Below, in pieces: positions 44,327-54,299 of a stretch of 64,000 nucleotides of DNA. A program made the position numbers and the translations under genes. How positions within the stretch are numbered: position 1 is the stretch's first letter; each line of letters opens with the position of its first letter. The stretch spans positions 1 to 64,000 of the forward strand of contig CACWXY010000007.1 in the NCBI GenBank assembly GCA_902764915.1, read 5' to 3'. Source of the stretch: an uncultured Eubacteriales bacterium (lineage in GTDB: Bacteria; Bacillota; Clostridia; Christensenellales; Aristaeellaceae). The notes beneath the pieces are model-generated. The model searched no databases. It was not told the origin of the DNA and saw only the letters and a list, made by a program, of their open reading frames with translations.

Positions 44327-46498
44327 TTAAACCGCCTCAATGCTGAGAATCACAGAAGGATAATCCCCGAACATCATTGGGAAGGTATAGCCGCCCTGCA
44401 TCAGGGCCGCTCCGGTTATCTGCCGGTCGCCTACCTGATAGAGCTGCTGCGGAAGAAGCCCGCGCAGGTACACATGCGGGAAAGCTGCATTGCCGCGCAC
44501 GTGGTGCATGACAAGGCTTACGCTGGCTGTCCGCCGGTCTTCGGATACCACCATCCATGCCTCATAGTCCCGTCCGTCATCCATCTCTCCCAGCCGATAA
44601 TAGCGTCCGCTTTGAAGCAGTGCATCCCACTTGTGGAAATCAGCGATCTGCTCTCTGATTTCCTTCTTTTCTTCCTCGCTCAGCGACCGGGGATTGAGCT
44701 CATACCCGAACGTACCGACCCTGGCCAGTGTATAGCGCGTATGCATCGGCGTGCGCCGCCCTGTCTGATGATTCGGGCTGGCCGAAACGTGCGAGCCCAT
44801 TGTACAGGGCGGATAGCCGTAGGAAGTACCACGCTGGATCTCCAGGCGTTCCACCGCATCTGTATCATCCGAGCACCAGATCTGCGGACAGTAGAAGAGC
44901 ATGCCGGCATCAAAGCGTCCGCCGCCGCCGGAGCAGCCCTCGATCACCAGATTGGGATACCGGATCAAAAGCCGCTCCAGAAGTGCGTAAGTTCCCAGCA
45001 TGAACCGGTGGCCTACCTCACCCTGTCTTTCCGGCGGCAGCGCATGAGAGTATACATTGGCTACCGATCGATTGAAATCCCACTTCACATAGTCGATTTC
45101 AGCATGATCCAGTACATCGCACATCGCGTTAAAGACATGGTCCACTACATCTTCCCGCGACATGTCCAGCACCAGCTGGTTGCGGGAATACATGGGAGTG
45201 CGGTCCGGGTCAGAAAGTGCCCAGTCGGGGTGTGCCCGATAGAGATCCGAATCCTCACTGATCATTTCCGGTTCAAACCACAGCCCGAACCGCAAGCCAA
45301 GTGCATGGATACCCTGTGCCAGTTCTCCCATGGTACAGCCAAGCTTTTTCTCATTCACATTCCAGTCGCCCAGACTGGTATTGTCATCCTCGCGTTTTCC
45401 AAACCAGCCATCGTCCAGTACCAGCATATCCATGCCCAGATCCCTGGCCTCGCGCCCCAGTTCCAGAAGCTTTTCGCGGTTGAAATTGAAATACATGCCC
45501 TCCCAGCTGTTAATGAGCACTGGCCGCGGAGCCGAATATGCCCGGGCAAGAATATGCTTCCGGATCGTCCGATGGAAACAGTCGCTCAGACCGTTCATGC
45601 CTTCGCCGGAATATCCAAGGATCGCCTCCGGTGTCGTCAGACTCTCTCCCGGCTGCAGGTACCAGGCAAACCCGTCCCCGTGCAGCCCCATCACCAGACG
45701 GACGCTTCCCAGCGCATCCTTTTCCACTTCTTCCAGATGATTGCCGGAGTACACCAGCATAGCACCATAGCAGCGCCCTGCATCCTCGGTCGTATGCCGG
45801 TCGCACAGCATCACAAAGGGGTTGTGGTGATGACTGCTCTGGCCGCGGCGGGAACCAATGGCCAGGCAGCCGTGGGGAATCGCTGTGCGTTCAGGCGTAC
45901 GCTCCATGTTGTGTCTTCCATAAAAATGCACACAGTCGGAAAGCCCACTGGGGAAATCCAGTGAAAGACTGGCGGCTTTTTCCAGAACCACCGCATCCTT
46001 TCCGCCATTGTGAATCACAGCATTCCGTACAATTACGTCTTCCTCGGGGAACACATGATAGCAAAGCGTTACGCCAAGCCCCAGCGTTGCGTCTTCCATG
46101 TCTATCTCGAGGGTCTGCGTATCCGCATCCCCACGCACATAGGGGAGTCCTTTCAGCGCAGCTCTTCCCTCCTGAATCCGGAAAGCACGAAAGCGCAGCT
46201 CACAGGTACGCGTTCCATTCTCACCCCGCACTTCCAGCGCACTTGCACGGTAATCCCCTGCTCCGCGGCACGGATATTCCTGGGGAAGCGCATCCAGGGA
46301 ATACGCGCGCTGTGTGCGTCTGGATGCCGGATTCCCCGTAAACCCGCGGTCAGCCATGCGGACCAGATAATCCATGTCACATCCTGTCTTTGCACCGTAA
46401 TACAGATGCAGAAGCACACCTTCGCTGTCTGCCTTCATCTGATAAAGTGTATGTACGGTTTCCAGTGAAAACACGCCGTTTTTTTCAAAAATGCCCAT
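44327..46498 (-). CDS. Alpha-galactosidase, GH36
   Basis: A 723-residue cytoplasmic glycosidase, full length for GH36. The nucleophile is Asp474 (DYVKWDFNRS) and the acid/base Asp544 (WCSDDTDA); the spacing of 70 matches known bacterial enzymes. LDDGWFGKR and the sugar-binding CSGGGGRFD are also present. It hydrolyses raffinose-family oligosaccharides, whose sucrose product could be used by the phosphorylase at 6178-7620. The ATG at 46498 follows GAGGGAGA. No transporter gene is coupled to it. Confidence 0.93.
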   Translation of the reverse strand: MGIFEKNGVFSLETVHTLYQMKADSEGVLLHLYYGAKTGCDMDYLVRMADRGFTGNPASRRTQRAYSLDALPQEYPCRGAGDYRASALEVRGENGTRTCELRFRAFRIQEGRAALKGLPYVRGDADTQTLEIDMEDATLGLGVTLCYHVFPEEDVIVRNAVIHNGGKDAVVLEKAASLSLDFPSGLSDCVHFYGRHNMERTPERTAIPHGCLAIGSRRGQSSHHHNPFVMLCDRHTTEDAGRCYGAMLVYSGNHLEEVEKDALGSVRLVMGLHGDGFAWYLQPGESLTTPEAILGYSGEGMNGLSDCFHRTIRKHILARAYSAPRPVLINSWEGMYFNFNREKLLELGREARDLGMDMLVLDDGWFGKREDDNTSLGDWNVNEKKLGCTMGELAQGIHALGLRFGLWFEPEMISEDSDLYRAHPDWALSDPDRTPMYSRNQLVLDMSREDVVDHVFNAMCDVLDHAEIDYVKWDFNRSVANVYSHALPPERQGEVGHRFMLGTYALLERLLIRYPNLVIEGCSGGGGRFDAGMLFYCPQIWCSDDTDAVERLEIQRGTSYGYPPCTMGSHVSASPNHQTGRRTPMHTRYTLARVGTFGYELNPRSLSEEEKKEIREQIADFHKWDALLQSGRYYRLGEMDDGRDYEAWMVVSEDRRTASVSLVMHHVRGNAAFPHVYLRGLLPQQLYQVGDRQITGAALMQGGYTFPMMFGDYPSVILSIEAV

Positions 46499-46523
46499 AT
46501 CCGTCTCCCTCACTTTTGTTTCC

Positions 46524-47507
46524 TTACAAGCGCTGCAGTTGATTATATGGTCCCTGCAGGATCTCCGCTACCTGGCTGAACCCGATGGCTCGGTAGCACG
46601 CAATTATCCGCCCTACATTCTCCATGACCTGCACTGAACATGCCCAGGGCAGTCCCTTCGCTTCCAGTACAGCGCGTGCATCCGCCACGGACGTACCCTG
46701 CAGATGTTCAAGTGTCTGCGCATGCCGCGCCTTCATCTCATCCGGCGCGCCAAGCATCAGCATACGCTCTTCGCAGGCTGCCGCCGTCTCATAGTCGCCC
46801 CACCGCAGGTAGCAGTCAGCCGCTGTCATCAGGCAGGTTATCATATCCGCCGGATGCCATATATGTTCCCATGCCCTGCAGATATGCCCCCGCATTTCGG
46901 CTTCCGCATTCCGGCTGCCCGCCGCAGCAGCACGGATCAGTTCCGCGGAGAACCATCCCGGGTACACAGCTTCCTGTAAGGCAGCGGCTTTCTCGGCCCG
47001 CTCCCAGTCCCCTGCGTCCATGGCCAGCTGGCCATCCAGCTGATAGATTCCCAGAATCGACGGGTTCGCCAGGCGAGGCCGGGATGCCAGTGCAGGTGTC
47101 TGCATCAGAATGACCACATCCATCATGTTTTCTGCACAGTACAGGGTTTCCCCCCGTTCCCGCATCTCTGCAATTGCCTGCTCCGCCTTTTTCTCCAGCC
47201 GCGCGATGAGTTTCTGTGCACGTGCCTCCTGCCTGCGGGATACGCTTTTCGCGGCATCCTCGCACTGCGCAGCAAAGACTGTACTCTCCACGCCTTCCCC
47301 TCTGCGCCGACGCACATCGTACTCCTGTATCAGAAGACTTCCCAGAAGTGCCGTGCACACCTCACTCAGCTCCCGCTGTCCCTTCTGAAGATACATGCTT
47401 CGGTCCGCGCTCATGTAATCCAGGCTGCTGACCAGATCCTCCGTCACCCGGGACCCGATATAGTCCAGCGCCTGCTGGCTCTCCTCGCTTTTCTCCAGTT
47501 CCCACAT
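46524..47507 (-). CDS. Helical protein of unknown function
   Basis: A 327-residue protein, almost entirely alpha-helical. The central part (about 100-145) is a charged coiled coil (QKLIARLEKKAEQAIAEMRE); the rest resembles TPR-like hairpins (AADCYLRWGDYETAAACEER). No signal or membrane segment. It follows another helical unknown by 17 bases and precedes the alpha-galactosidase gene. Function unknown. Confidence 0.65.
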   Translation of the reverse strand: MWELEKSEESQQALDYIGSRVTEDLVSSLDYMSADRSMYLQKGQRELSEVCTALLGSLLIQEYDVRRRRGEGVESTVFAAQCEDAAKSVSRRQEARAQKLIARLEKKAEQAIAEMRERGETLYCAENMMDVVILMQTPALASRPRLANPSILGIYQLDGQLAMDAGDWERAEKAAALQEAVYPGWFSAELIRAAAAGSRNAEAEMRGHICRAWEHIWHPADMITCLMTAADCYLRWGDYETAAACEERMLMLGAPDEMKARHAQTLEHLQGTSVADARAVLEAKGLPWACSVQVMENVGRIIACYRAIGFSQVAEILQGPYNQLQRL

Positions 47508-47524
47508 AGCCTGTCGATTTCTCC

Positions 47525-48514
47525 TTATTCCGATTCCGCCTGACGTGCCCTTTCCGCCATGCTGCGAGCAAGCTCCTCACAGTCCATGCGCGCAAAGGCC
47601 TGGGAAACCCTGCGTGCGATCCGTGAAACATCCGCATCAAAGCCCAGAGGGACTCCTTCCCGACACAGTATCTTCTCTGCTTCCTTTTCCGGCATGTCCG
47701 GTACCGCTGCATTCCCCGGCAGCCATCGTCTTTCCCATGTTTCCGCGGCGGAAGCCAGATCTTCCTGTCCGCTTTCCCGGGCGTTCTTTCGCAGCATGCG
47801 ATATCCCTGCGCCAGTTCCTCACGCGTAACCGCGCGTGCAATTCCACGGATCACCTGTTTCTTTCCTTCTGCAGGATCATCGGCCATCTGTGCCCGCGCA
47901 AATGCTGTCTGTGCTGTGACAGGATCCAGCCGTTCCATTCCGGAAAGCGCCTGCTGCATAAGCCCAGCATTCCCCGTCGCTTTCCCTGCTTCAAGACAAG
48001 CGCGGTATGCTGCAAACGGCGCACCAGGCGCCCTTCTCAGATTATATGTCGGTTCCTTTCGGTCCCGGTACAGGAAAGCGCCCAGACTGTCCTGAAAATC
48101 AAAGAACCGGTTTTCCGGGTCCTGACTCATCTGCTTTTCCATCTCATCCAGCGCTGTCATCAGCTGCGACGCGGCCCGCAGGATATTCTCCCCCTGTCCG
48201 GCTTTCTCTGCCTCCACAAGCACCTTACAGCATGCACTGACCCGCACCGGTGCATCGCTGTTCAGTCTGTCCGCTTCATCCTCTGCACTGGGGGTGAGCA
48301 GGTGCATGAGTGCGTCACAGATCGGCACCAGGTCCCGGCCCAGATGTGTCTCCAGATAGTATTCCCGGCAGTCCCGCAGATAGGTCAGATCCCGATCCGG
48401 ATCCGTGGTAATTCCTGCCACCAGTGTCTGCAGCGCGCGATCGACCGCATTCTCATAGGACGCGATTTCCTGCTCACTCATGCCCATACTGAAGAGCCAG
48501 TCCCTCTCCGCCAT
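47525..48514 (-). CDS. Helical repeat protein of unknown function
   Basis: A 329-residue cytoplasmic protein with TPR-like helical hairpins (FARAQMADDPAEGKKQVIRG, LAQGYRMLRKNARESGQEDL). It opens a two-gene unit with the unknown at 46524, after the rfbD terminator. No catalytic motif is visible. Similar length and composition to its neighbour suggest partners, perhaps a complex. Confidence 0.65.
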   Translation of the reverse strand: MAERDWLFSMGMSEQEIASYENAVDRALQTLVAGITTDPDRDLTYLRDCREYYLETHLGRDLVPICDALMHLLTPSAEDEADRLNSDAPVRVSACCKVLVEAEKAGQGENILRAASQLMTALDEMEKQMSQDPENRFFDFQDSLGAFLYRDRKEPTYNLRRAPGAPFAAYRACLEAGKATGNAGLMQQALSGMERLDPVTAQTAFARAQMADDPAEGKKQVIRGIARAVTREELAQGYRMLRKNARESGQEDLASAAETWERRWLPGNAAVPDMPEKEAEKILCREGVPLGFDADVSRIARRVSQAFARMDCEELARSMAERARQAESE

Positions 48515-48537
48515 GGCTCACCCTCCATTTCTACGGG

Positions 48538-48564
48538 AAAAATGGCCGCCCAAGGCAGCCATTT
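48538..48564 (-). terminator. Terminator after rfbD
   Basis: Eleven-base stem with one mismatch, AAATGGCTGCC / GGCGGCCATTT on the minus strand, then TT. Confidence 0.8.
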
Positions 48565-48567
48565 CTC

Positions 48568-49431
48568 TCAGCGTTCCCCGTTTTCCTCAGCCCGCAGTTC
48601 CCGAAGGTACCGCGTGAGCGCATCCTGCCACTGTGGCAGGCGGGCAAACCCTTCCTTGTCCAGGCTTGCCTTGCTCAGGCGCGAATTATGCGGTCGCCTG
48701 GCCGGCGTCGGATACTCCGTGGTCGGTACCGGGATCACCTTGCAGTGCAGCCCGGCTTCCTTCATGATTGCCTCGGCAAACTCAGCCCATGAACAGAAGC
48801 CTTCATTGGTCGCATGGTATACACCGTAGCGCTTGGTCCCGATCATCTCACAGATCAGCGCCGCCAGGTCGTCCGAATAGGTCGGGCTTCCGATCTGATC
48901 ATTGACCACGCGTACTGTGCTGTTTTCCCGGCCCAGCCGAAGCATGGTACGCACAAAGTTCTTTCCGTTTAATCCATACACCCAGGATGTGCGGATAATG
49001 AAATAGCGCTTCATCTGTCCGCGCACCGCCAGCTCACCCTGCAGCTTGCTCAGACCGTACACATTGCGGGGGCAGACGGTCATGCCTGTCTCAAAGGGCG
49101 TCTCACCCTCTCCATCAAAAACATAGTCAGTAGAGATATACAGAAGCGCCGCATGCACTGCCGTCGCCGCGCGCACGAGATTGACCGTGCCCTGTCCATT
49201 TACGCGCATGCAGTTGACCACATCGTTTTCCGCCTTATCCACGGCAGTATAGGCCGCACAATGCACAATCACATCGGGATCATAGGAAGTGACATAATCC
49301 ATGACCTGCTTTTCATCCGTCAGATCAAAGTCCTCCATGTCCACACCGCGGTTCGCTACGCCCTGGGAAGAAAGATGCTTTACCACATCATGTCCCAGCT
49401 GTCCCTTCACACCGGTTACCAGTACTCTCAT
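48568..49431 (-). CDS. rfbD: dTDP-4-dehydrorhamnose reductase
   Basis: A 287-residue SDR-type reductase forming dTDP-L-rhamnose. GVKGQLGHD is the NADPH loop, [16 protein letters not shown] the signature, and the catalytic pair is in [10 protein letters not shown] (Tyr, Lys). It overlaps rfbB by four bases (ATGA). rfbA and rfbC are not in the window. Confidence 0.93.
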   Translation of the reverse strand: MRVLVTGVKGQLGHDVVKHLSSQGVANRGVDMEDFDLTDEKQVMDYVTSYDPDVIVHCAAYTAVDKAENDVVNCMRVNGQGTVNLVRAATAVHAALLYISTDYVFDGEGETPFETGMTVCPRNVYGLSKLQGELAVRGQMKRYFIIRTSWVYGLNGKNFVRTMLRLGRENSTVRVVNDQIGSPTYSDDLAALICEMIGTKRYGVYHATNEGFCSWAEFAEAIMKEAGLHCKVIPVPTTEYPTPARRPHNSRLSKASLDKEGFARLPQWQDALTRYLRELRAEENGER

Positions 49432-50456
49432 GCTTTTTCCCTCTTACCATACATATGCTCATAGTAGTTCTGATAGTCCCCGGCCAGGATATCCTTCCAC
49501 CATGATTCGTTCTGTAGATACCACTGCACTGTAGCATGAATGCCGTCATCAAACCGAGTCTTCGGCAGCCAGCCCAGTTCCTCATGGATCTTGGTGGGAT
49601 CAATGGCATAACGCCGATCATGACCGGGACGATCTTTCACATAAGTAATCAGGGATTCCGGTTTCCCCAGTTCCTTCAGTACCGTCTTCACCACGTCCAG
49701 ATTTGTGCGCTCATTGTGTCCGCCCACATTGTAGATCTCGCCCTCGCGTCCCTTGCGCATGACCAGGTCAATCGCGGCACAGTGATCTTCCACATACAGC
49801 CAGTCGCGCACATTCTCACCGGTTCCGTATACCGGCAGAGACTGGTCGGCCAAGGCTCTTGTAATCATCAGCGGAATCAGCTTCTCCGGGAAATGATAAG
49901 GACCGTAATTGTTGGAGCAGCGGGTAATGGAAACCGGCAGACCGAACGTGCGGTGATAGGCCAGCACCAGAAGATCCGCGCCTGCCTTGGAGGCGGAATA
50001 CGGGCTGGAGGTATGAATCGGTGTGTCTTCCCGGAAAAACAGGTCCGGGCGGTCCAGCGGCAGATCGCCGTAGACCTCGTCGGTGGACACCTGATGATAA
50101 CGCTTTACCTGATATTTCCGGCTGGCATCCATCATGGTCTGGGTTCCCAGAATATTCGTGCGCAGGAAAATGCCCGGATCCTCCACAGAGCGATCCACGT
50201 GACTTTCCGCAGCAAAATTGACGACAATATCCGGATGTTCCTGTGCAAAGACGGCTTCCACTGCCTCGCGGTCACAGATATCCACCTTTTCGAAACGAAA
50301 CCGATCGTTCTCCAGCGCCTTTTTCAGACTGTTCAGGTTCCCGGCATAGGTCAGCTTATCCAGGCAGATCACCCGGTCCTGGGGATAATGTTCCAGCTCA
50401 TAGTAGATGAAATTGCTTCCGATAAATCCGGCACCGCCGGTTACAAGCACTGTCAT
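49428..50456 (-). CDS. rfbB: dTDP-glucose 4,6-dehydratase
   Basis: A 342-residue extended SDR. NAD loop [11 protein letters not shown], active-site STDEVYGDL, and the YSASKAGAD Tyr-x3-Lys. It converts dTDP-glucose to the 4-keto-6-deoxy intermediate on the way to rhamnose for cell-surface glycans. The ATG at 50456 follows GGAAGGG; a longer in-frame start reaches into the intergenic region without a ribosome site. Confidence 0.95.
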   Translation of the reverse strand: MTVLVTGGAGFIGSNFIYYELEHYPQDRVICLDKLTYAGNLNSLKKALENDRFRFEKVDICDREAVEAVFAQEHPDIVVNFAAESHVDRSVEDPGIFLRTNILGTQTMMDASRKYQVKRYHQVSTDEVYGDLPLDRPDLFFREDTPIHTSSPYSASKAGADLLVLAYHRTFGLPVSITRCSNNYGPYHFPEKLIPLMITRALADQSLPVYGTGENVRDWLYVEDHCAAIDLVMRKGREGEIYNVGGHNERTNLDVVKTVLKELGKPESLITYVKDRPGHDRRYAIDPTKIHEELGWLPKTRFDDGIHATVQWYLQNESWWKDILAGDYQNYYEHMYGKREKA

Positions 50457-50846
50457 GGTTCCCTTCCTCCATGTTCTGATAAGTACTTCAGGCGTTGGGA
50501 AGTATAGCAAATCCCCGAAGGGCACACAAGAAACGAATGCTTTTTGGCGGACGTGTGCAGAGATTGTTACGAAGGGGCGAATATTGTGAAGCGCAAGGTC
50601 ACAGATGTAAATATTCCGCAACGCTTGACATCCGTTTTTTTCTATGATTTCAGGAAAGGCATCAGCAGAATCCACTATCAGATGTTCCTTTTCTTCATGG
50701 CTCTATCTATTTTTCTGTATTGCTTTTATTCGTTTTCTGTATCGTAAAAGTGTTTTGAATGTTGATATATGTTTGTGACAGATTCACCCGTCTCTTCAGG
50801 GCAATATGTCACCGTTTTTCCTATCCTGTTTCGATTCATTCCCGAT
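50457..50846. other. AT-rich intergenic stretch
   Basis: No gene seen. The part from about 50590 to 50800 is markedly AT-rich compared with the window and lies directly beside the DnaA-box cluster, where a DNA-unwinding element would be expected. It must also contain the rfbB promoter. Confidence 0.5.
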
Positions 50847-51016
50847 TTTTCCACACATCATCCGGTGTGGATCCTTCCTGTGGAAAACGCGGGATTTTTC
50901 CTCCGTTTTTTTCTCAGCCCGCTCAAAATCAGGCCTGCAAGCTTCGTTTCAGTGGAAAACCCTGTGGAAATTGTGGAAAAAGTTTTCCCCAGTTTCCACA
51001 GTTTATCTGTGGATAA
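50847..51016. other. Cluster of DnaA boxes, candidate origin-like element
   Basis: Consensus boxes (TTWTNCACA): TTTTCCACA at 50847-50855 (+), at 50879-50887 (-) and at 50972-50980 (-), and the perfect TTATCCACA at 51008-51016 (-). Near matches at 50963-50971 (-) and 50992-51000 (+). A hairpin CCACAC / GTGTGG lies at 50851-50870. The last box is inside the 3' end of the RluD-type gene. dnaA, dnaN and rpmH are not in the window. Confidence 0.6.
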
Positions 51017-51956
51017 CTTGTGAAGCGTCCAGGCCATTGTTCTCCAGTCCTGTAACAAATTCGTCAGAAATTGGCGCTTCCACTGTCATACGCTCCCCCG
51101 TCGACGGATGATCAAATGCCATCCACCAGGCATGCAGCATCATGCGCGGCACACGAACGCCCCGCGGAAACCCATACAGCGCATCCCCGCAGACCGGGTG
51201 CTGCAGAGATCGCATATGCACCCGGATCTGGTGCGTGCGTCCCGTCAGGATATGCACATCCAGAAGCGTACATCCGCGTCCCCGAGCCATCACACGCCAT
51301 TGCGTCACGGCCGGCCGGCCCTTTTCATCGATCGCCATCTTCTTATAATCCTGATGTGACCTCGCCAGCGGCGCGCAAACCTCGCCGCTTTCCTCTTTCA
51401 TATCACCCTCCACCAGTGCCAGATAATGCTTTTCGGTAGTGCGCGACTGGAACTGGGAAGAGAGATGCAGCTGCGCTGCATCGTTTTTGGCTACCAGAAG
51501 TATCCCCGAGGTCTCCTTATCCAGTCGATGCACGATCCCGGGGCGAATCGCCCCGCCAATAGAGGAAAGATCCCGCAGGTGGTACAGAAGCGCATTCACA
51601 ACCGTACCGTCCTCATTCCCCGCAGCCGGATGCACCACCATGCCGCAGGCCTTGTTAATAACAGCAATGTCTGCATCCTCATACAGGATCGAAAGCGGCA
51701 GGTTCTGCGGCTGCGGTTCGATCGGCCGGGGCGGAGGAATCCGAAGCATGACCGCAGCGCCTTCGGATACACTGCAGCCTGGCTTTGTCACCGTTTTCCC
51801 GTCCACCGTGCACCTTCCCTCCCGGATCAGTCCCGCAATACGGGAGCGAGTCAGGTCCGAGCACTCCGCAAGCAGCACGTCCAGTCGTCCGCCTGTCCCC
51901 TGGGTTTCCACCACCGATTCCGTGTCTTCCCCGAGCTGTTCTTCATCCCACTCCAT
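51003..51956 (-). CDS. RluD-family 23S rRNA pseudouridine synthase
   Basis: A 317-residue enzyme with an N-terminal S4 domain (RLDVLLAECSDLTRSRIAGL) and the catalytic HRLDKETSG with Asp146. GRTHQIRVHM is the RNA-contacting motif. It makes pseudouridine in large-subunit rRNA. The start overlaps lspA by 14 bases, the common lspA-rluD order in Bacillota. Confidence 0.93.
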   Translation of the reverse strand: MEWDEEQLGEDTESVVETQGTGGRLDVLLAECSDLTRSRIAGLIREGRCTVDGKTVTKPGCSVSEGAAVMLRIPPPRPIEPQPQNLPLSILYEDADIAVINKACGMVVHPAAGNEDGTVVNALLYHLRDLSSIGGAIRPGIVHRLDKETSGILLVAKNDAAQLHLSSQFQSRTTEKHYLALVEGDMKEESGEVCAPLARSHQDYKKMAIDEKGRPAVTQWRVMARGRGCTLLDVHILTGRTHQIRVHMRSLQHPVCGDALYGFPRGVRVPRMMLHAWWMAFDHPSTGERMTVEAPISDEFVTGLENNGLDASQVIHR

Positions 51957-52389
51957 GCTCTGTCCGATCCTTTCTCAAAAGCAGCATTCCCATCCAGACA
52001 ATGCATCCCGTTACCACGAATGCATCCGCCAGATTCCATATGGCAAAGCGTACAAACAGCACTTCCATCATATCTACCACATATCCCCGCAGGCATCGAT
52101 CCAGCAGATTGGAAAGCGCCCCGCCTGTAATCAGCGACACACAGACACGCTCCCACCCCGTCGTCCGGCTTTTCCATGCATATACACACAGCATTCCCAG
52201 CAGCCCAATCGACAGTCCCACAGTCAGGAAAGGGCTGCCTTCCAGCAGGGAAAAGGCTACTCCCGTATTTTCCGTATAGGTCAGCCCCAGCACACCCGGG
52301 ATCAGCACACGCGGCTGTGGATGATGGATCATCCATGCCTTCAGAGCCTGATCCAGACATACACATATCGCCACAACCCATCCGCTCAT
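51943..52389 (-). CDS. lspA: Signal peptidase II
   Basis: A 148-residue membrane peptidase with four helices. Catalytic aspartates are Asp106 (GYVVDMMEV) and Asp122 (NLADAF); NTGVAFS and SNLLDR complete the family signature. It cleaves lipoprotein signal peptides, so lipoproteins exist even though the binding proteins here lack a lipobox. The ATG at 52389 has GGAGGCGG upstream. Confidence 0.95.
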   Translation of the reverse strand: MSGWVVAICVCLDQALKAWMIHHPQPRVLIPGVLGLTYTENTGVAFSLLEGSPFLTVGLSIGLLGMLCVYAWKSRTTGWERVCVSLITGGALSNLLDRCLRGYVVDMMEVLFVRFAIWNLADAFVVTGCIVWMGMLLLRKDRTEHGVG

Positions 52390-52448
52390 ATTTCCGCCTC
52401 CCCTGTGTGTGACTGCGATGATAGCATCCTGAAAAAAGCATGTAAAGC

Positions 52449-52476
52449 TTGCCGAAAGCACAATTCCCGGTATAAT
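52449..52476 (+). promoter_or_regulatory. Promoter of the second MATE gene
   Basis: -35 TTGCCG (52449-52454), 16-base spacer, perfect -10 TATAAT (52471-52476), 33 bases before the ATG. Confidence 0.6.
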
Positions 52477-52509
52477 GGCGCATACCGTCACATGCAAGGA
52501 GGCTGCCCC

Positions 52510-53883
52510 ATGCGCATGCGTTTTTCCCGCGATCCCGTATTTTACCACAAACTGGTTCATCTGACTGCACCGATTGCCTTTCAAAGCCTGATGCTGGCCC
52601 TCGTTGCAGCCGGCGATGCAGTTATGCTGGGTCGGCTGGACCAGAATTCCATGTCTGCCGTATCTCTGGCGACTCAGATCCAGTTTGTGCAGAATATGCT
52701 GGTCTCGTCCATGACGGCCGCTTTTTCGGTCCTCGGCGCGCAGTATTGGGGAAAAAACGACAGAAGTACCATGCGGATTCTGTTCAACATGACGCTGCGC
52801 CTCAACGGGCTTGTATCCCTTCTTTTCAGTGCCGCCTGTCTTCTCGTTCCTTCGCTTCTGATGCAGATCTTCACCAATGTTCCGGAGCTGATCGCCATCG
52901 GCAGCGAATATCTTCGCATTGCCGGGCTTTCTTATTTCCTCACGGGCATATCTCAGTGCTATCTGACCATGATGAAGGTCACCGACCATGCCGCCCGAAG
53001 CGCCTGGATTTCCTCCGGCGCTGTCATACTCAATATTCTTCTCAACGCGGTCTTTATTTTCGGACTCTTTGGCATGCCCGCCATGGGTGCCCGCGGCGCA
53101 GCTCTGGCTACGCTGATTGCACGCGTCGTGGAACTGGTATGGGCATTGGTTTCTTCCTTTGTCCCGGGCTATCTTCGTCCCGATCTTTCCCGCTTCTTCC
53201 ATCGCTTTCCGCTTCTGTCCCGGGACTTTCGCAAGGTTGTGCTCCCCCTGATCGGCGCTTCGCTTCTTTGGGGCATCGGCTTTACCAGCTATACTGCTGT
53301 CATGGGACACATGGGTACGGATGCCGCAGCCGCCAATTCCGTATCAGCTGTCGTGCGTGACCTCATGTGCTGTCTGTGCAACGGTCTGTCCACCGCTGGC
53401 GGCATCATGGTAGGCAATGAGCTGGGAAGCGGAAACCTGGAAAAGGGTAAGCTGTATGGAAACCGTCTGATGCTCCTTTCCGTGCTCTGCGGTCTGTCCG
53501 CTACAGCCCTGGTGCTTCTCGTCATGCCATTTGTCGTGCGCTTCATGTCCATGACAGACCAGGCCCGCTCGCTTCTTCGGGGCATGCTGATCATCACTTC
53601 CGTCTATATGATTGGGCGATGCATGAACACCATTATCATCAACGGCATATTCGCCGCTGGCGGAGATACCGCCTACGATATGTATTCCCTTGTGGTATGC
53701 ATGTGGGGGCTGGCTGTTCCGCTGTCCTTTCTCGGCGCATTCGTATTTCACTGGTCCCCGCTGCTTGTCTTTTCCTGCACCTGTCTCGATGAGGTCGGAA
53801 AGATTCCCTGGGTACTCGCCCACTTCCGGCGTTATCTGTGGGTGCGCGACCTCACGCGTACATCGAATGGCTGCGTGCCATGA
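52510..53883 (+). CDS. MATE-family exporter
   Basis: A 457-residue exporter with twelve helices. LTAPIAFQSLMLALVAAGDAV opens the first half and GNELGSGNLEKGKLYGNRLM the loop typical of MATE proteins. The ATG at 52510 follows AAGGAGG; a long in-frame extension upstream crosses lspA and is rejected. It has its own promoter and terminator and no adjacent regulator, so it is independent of the TetR-linked MATE. Confidence 0.9.
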   Translation: MRMRFSRDPVFYHKLVHLTAPIAFQSLMLALVAAGDAVMLGRLDQNSMSAVSLATQIQFVQNMLVSSMTAAFSVLGAQYWGKNDRSTMRILFNMTLRLNGLVSLLFSAACLLVPSLLMQIFTNVPELIAIGSEYLRIAGLSYFLTGISQCYLTMMKVTDHAARSAWISSGAVILNILLNAVFIFGLFGMPAMGARGAALATLIARVVELVWALVSSFVPGYLRPDLSRFFHRFPLLSRDFRKVVLPLIGASLLWGIGFTSYTAVMGHMGTDAAAANSVSAVVRDLMCCLCNGLSTAGGIMVGNELGSGNLEKGKLYGNRLMLLSVLCGLSATALVLLVMPFVVRFMSMTDQARSLLRGMLIITSVYMIGRCMNTIIINGIFAAGGDTAYDMYSLVVCMWGLAVPLSFLGAFVFHWSPLLVFSCTCLDEVGKIPWVLAHFRRYLWVRDLTRTSNGCVP

Positions 53884-53969
53884 GTCCAGCTATCCGAAAA
53901 CCAAGGCGCACAGGGCATAGCGACACGTTTCTATACATACAGATGCGCATTGAAAGACATGCCATATAA

Positions 53970-54006
53970 CATCCTGAAACCTGCCAGACGTTTACAGGAT
54001 GCCTTT
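53970..54006 (+). terminator. Terminator after the second MATE gene
   Basis: Stem CATCCTG / CAGGATG, extended by AAAC / GTTT, then CCTTTTT. Confidence 0.7.
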
Positions 54007-54299
54007 TTCATGGGAGATCCTGGATGTGTCGCATCATGGCATCTATACAAAAAAATAGACTGGACTCCTGGACCGAACCGGATCAGGAAGTACACGTGTG
54101 CACGATGAGGGAAAGCATGCCCTGTATCCATGCTGACGGCCGGCATCGCTCGCCTTTTGGCGAACTGCCTGTGGTCTGCAATTACTTTTATCACGAAGGG
54201 ATAATAATCCGTGAAGAACGGGAAAAAAGGAAAACAAGCGAAGTCCGATAGAGGTCACAGCATATGAATTCCAGACTGCTTGTCTAGCCTGTCCCCCTA
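54007..54299. other. Intergenic stretch without a recognisable gene
   Basis: Only a short plus frame of about 75 codons is open here, with no ribosome site and no known motif. It may be further remains of the decayed operon that follows. Confidence 0.35.

Noticed and set aside
50457..51016. A plasmid or phage replication origin.
   Set aside because: Neighbours are housekeeping chromosomal genes and there are no iterons or Rep, integrase or partition genes.
51439..52509. A 357-codon upstream extension of the second MATE gene.
   Set aside because: It runs antisense across rluD and lspA; the ATG at 52510 has AAGGAGG and a TATAAT promoter just before it.
54024..54251. A 75-codon plus frame after the MATE terminator.
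   Set aside because: No ribosome site, no motif, and it precedes a decayed gene; chance or remnant is more likely.
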